From assembly GCA_910589115.1 (NCBI GenBank), contig CAJUSB010000144.1, positions 1 through 7,456 on the forward strand: DNA of 7,456 nucleotides. Reading direction: 5' to 3'. This stretch comes from an uncultured Clostridia bacterium (GTDB taxonomy: Bacteria; Bacillota; Clostridia; Oscillospirales; Butyricicoccaceae). This document shows positions 6,036-7,456 of the stretch, piece by piece. Position 1 is the stretch's first letter. Each line of letters begins with the position of its first letter. The position numbers and the translations under genes are program-made. Under the pieces are notes generated by a model. The model saw only the letters and a program-made list of their open reading frames with translations, had not been told where the DNA came from and searched no databases.

Positions 6036-6927
6036 CAAATGGTGACGTTTTGGCAGCGGCCGACAAACTGAAACAATTCAATCAAGAGTTCGAATTTATC
6101 CATGTTGTAGGAGAAAGCATGTTGCCGCTTTGGCTGGCACTCAGCGAAGCCCAAAAGGAACTTTTGACGATATATCATAAACCGGCATTTGTCCTTTTAG
6201 AGGCTGCATTCCCGACCGAGGACAGTGACGGCAGCGGCGGTATTTACGATTGGGCCGCGCAGATGGAAACCGACCGAAAGAAGATTGCAAATACCGATGT
6301 CACCGATGTCCAAGTATGTGCCGCGTGGGGCCGTATTGTCCGGCTGGATGGCCGAACACAGATTACCAATCTTGCCGGGCTGGTTTCAGGCCGGTACGCG
6401 AAAGCGCCAGTGCAGGAATCCATCGGCAAAACACGGTCTGAAGCCGGTTACGGATTCTCCGGCGCACGGCTGACCGAGCTGCTTCCGGCAGGCTATAACA
6501 ATTCCGTTATCGAGCTGCTTGATGTTGCTGGATACATGACTTTTCGCGAGTATGATAGTTAAGTGATATTTATATTTATCACACGAAAATGCTTTGTCCG
6601 GAGGGCAGTGATTACCGGTATGCGGAGGATGTGCGCGTTCGCAATAAGATTATTCGTGAAGTGCGGAAAAAGGGCCTTTTGCTCAAGAATGACGATATTG
6701 ACCTTGAGGATATTCAGGGAGAATTGGAGGCCTGAGCGAAGTTTGTCAGTATTCCGCTTGATCGCATGGTGGAGCAAAAGGAAATCAGTTCTTATAAAAC
6801 CGCGGTTTTACCCGGTCACGAAAAAACATTTCTTGACGATGAAACGCTGCGTCTGAAAATCCGCTATTTATCTCGTGGATATATTCGTGAGGTTGATATC
6901 GATATTGGACGTGCAGCAATTACGTAA
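5907..6927 (+). pseudogene. DUF2586-type tail sheath, 5'-deleted, two frameshifts and one nonsense codon
   Basis: The contractile tail sheath can be reassembled from three frames. Piece one is in the gpG frame from 5907 to about 5980. Piece two, from about 5981 to 6559, includes DTYSFTTTAP and VCAAWGRIVRLDGRTQI..LAGLVSGRYAKAPVQESIG, ending in YMTFREYDS. Piece three, from about 6562, reads SDIYIYHTKMLCPEGSDYRYAEDVRVRNKIIREVRKKGLLL and LRLKIRYLSRGYIREVDIDIGRAAIT, ending at TAA 6925-6927. Each shift is explained by one lost base: a G near 5980 would restore VYLESFAVDDTY, and a T near 6560 would restore REYDSLSDIYIY. An in-frame TGA at 6733-6735 splits piece three. The N-terminal 100 or more residues are missing. 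No functional sheath can be made. Confidence 0.85.
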
Positions 6928-6945
6928 TGAAAGGAGGCTGCAGTT

Positions 6946-7398
6946 ATGGCATTTGAAGGAAATCCCCTTATTGTGAATGGTAAATGTTATGACTGGGGCG
7001 ATGTAGACGTTAAAATCCCCGGAATGCCCTTCGAGCCGCAGGAAATCAGCTACGATGACGAACTGGAAAAAGAAGAGGTTTACGGTTACGGCCACAGGCC
7101 ACGCGGTTACGGTCGCGGCAATTATAAATCCTCTGGCAAGATCAGTATGCTGCGGGATGATTATCAGGCACTGCTGCAATATTGCAGGGCAAACGGCATT
7201 AAATTTTATGCATTGGAAATCCCTTCCATGGTGGTATCCTATGCCAATAACGGAGCGGCTATTGTGCAGGATGAGCTGAAAAAGGTACACTTTACAAAGC
7301 GTTCCCATAAAGCCGCACAGGGCGATAAAAGCCTTAAAGTCGATATTGATATAATGATTGTCGGCGGCATTATTGAGGATGGCGTAGAGCCGATTTAG
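6946..7398 (+). CDS. Phage tail tube-like protein (Mu gpM position)
   Basis: The protein has 150 residues, the usual length for a myovirus tail tube subunit, and directly follows the sheath as in Mu-like phages. It is beta-rich with a central charged loop ELEKEEVYGYGHRPRGYGRGNYKSSGKISM (about 46-75), a pattern common to tube proteins, followed by a helix YQALLQYCRANG and closing strands KVDIDIMIVGGIIEDG. AAGGAGG at 6931-6937 lies 8 bases before ATG 6946. I assign it from position, length and strand pattern rather than a strong motif, so the precise family is uncertain. The frame is intact to TAG 7396-7398. Confidence 0.75.
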   Translation: MAFEGNPLIVNGKCYDWGDVDVKIPGMPFEPQEISYDDELEKEEVYGYGHRPRGYGRGNYKSSGKISMLRDDYQALLQYCRANGIKFYALEIPSMVVSYANNGAAIVQDELKKVHFTKRSHKAAQGDKSLKVDIDIMIVGGIIEDGVEPI

Positions 7399-7414
7399 GG
7401 ACAACCTGAATCCG

Positions 7415-7454
7415 TGAAATTCAAAATGGAATAGTATACTCCAAATGGATTTCA
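7415..7454. repeat. Imperfect inverted repeat downstream of the tube gene
   Basis: TGAAAT at 7415-7420 is mirrored by ATTTCA at 7449-7454, and the interior contains TGGA on both halves plus an 8-bp palindrome AGTATACT at 7433-7440. The symmetry is broken by mismatches and small offsets, so it is not a convincing terminator and has no T-run. The remaining bases after the tube gene (7399-7456) hold no open frame that I can support. Confidence 0.25.
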
Positions 7455-7456
7455 AA

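Larger units (their letters stand above)
1..7456 (+). mobile_element. Decaying Mu-like prophage (late region, partial)
   Basis: The gene order Mor activator, holin, DUF2730-like, small winged-helix protein, DUF3486, DUF935 portal, gpT major head, DUF1320, gpG, sheath, tube follows the Mu-like late region. All these genes are on the plus strand with short spacings and good ribosome binding sites. Expected genes are missing between surviving neighbours: most of the large terminase, minor head protein gpF, protease/scaffold, gp35 and gp37. Three genes end in chimeric junctions, and the sheath carries frameshifts and a stop. No transposase, integrase or prophage end lies in the window, so the borders are outside it. 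The Mu-like assignment is secure; the host assignment to Clostridia is an inference from protein flavour and Shine-Dalgarno strength. Confidence 0.88.

Noticed and set aside
6868..7455. A 195-codon reverse-strand frame covering the tube gene.
   Set aside because: The plus-strand tube gene has a strong ribosome binding site and the expected position after the sheath. The reverse frame has no upstream signal and a low-complexity hydrophobic make-up.

Overview
This window is a stretch of a Mu-like (transposable, contractile-tailed) prophage, most likely resident in a Gram-positive bacterium of the Clostridia. Three things suggest this: strong AGGAGG-type ribosome binding sites before most genes, a roughly even base composition, and structural proteins of the Firmicutes Mu-like type (LLH-type holin, DUF2586-type sheath). 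All family names come from reading the translations and from remembered family features; no database search was run.

Layout. Bases 1-503 hold the end of the early region: the C-terminus of an unrecognised protein and a complete Mor-type late-gene activator. Bases 504-620 hold a tandem 10-bp repeat and a strong hairpin/T-run terminator. Bases 621-1731 hold a holin-like protein, a DUF2730-like membrane/coiled-coil protein and a small winged-helix-like protein. The head-packaging region follows: a truncated DUF3486 (small terminase-like) gene, an adenine-type DNA methyltransferase, a DUF935 portal gene and the 3' two-thirds of a major head protein gene (gpT). A reverse-strand gene resembling a stand-alone Spo0A C-terminal DNA-binding domain interrupts the order at 4458-4922. 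The window ends with a DUF1320 connector (gp36-like), a gpG-like tail completion gene, a broken tail sheath and an apparently complete tail tube gene.

The main result is that this is a collapsed, decaying prophage. Three internal deletions appear to have removed most of the large terminase, the minor head/protease/scaffold block with the 5' part of gpT, and the gp37-like genes with the 5' part of the sheath. Each leaves a chimeric reading frame: DUF3486::unknown tail, portal::gpT, gpG::sheath. At least two of the three junctions join the partners in frame. Later damage includes an in-frame amber in the portal::gpT fusion, and two single-base frameshifts plus an in-frame TGA in the sheath. Such a unit should not make virions. 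Holin, methyltransferase, Mor, gp36 and tube frames remain open. The reverse-strand Spo0A-like gene is the most unusual cargo: a sporulation-type regulator domain placed between gpT and gp36, with a perfect 12-bp palindrome upstream. I found no convincing evidence of a wholly new system beyond that.
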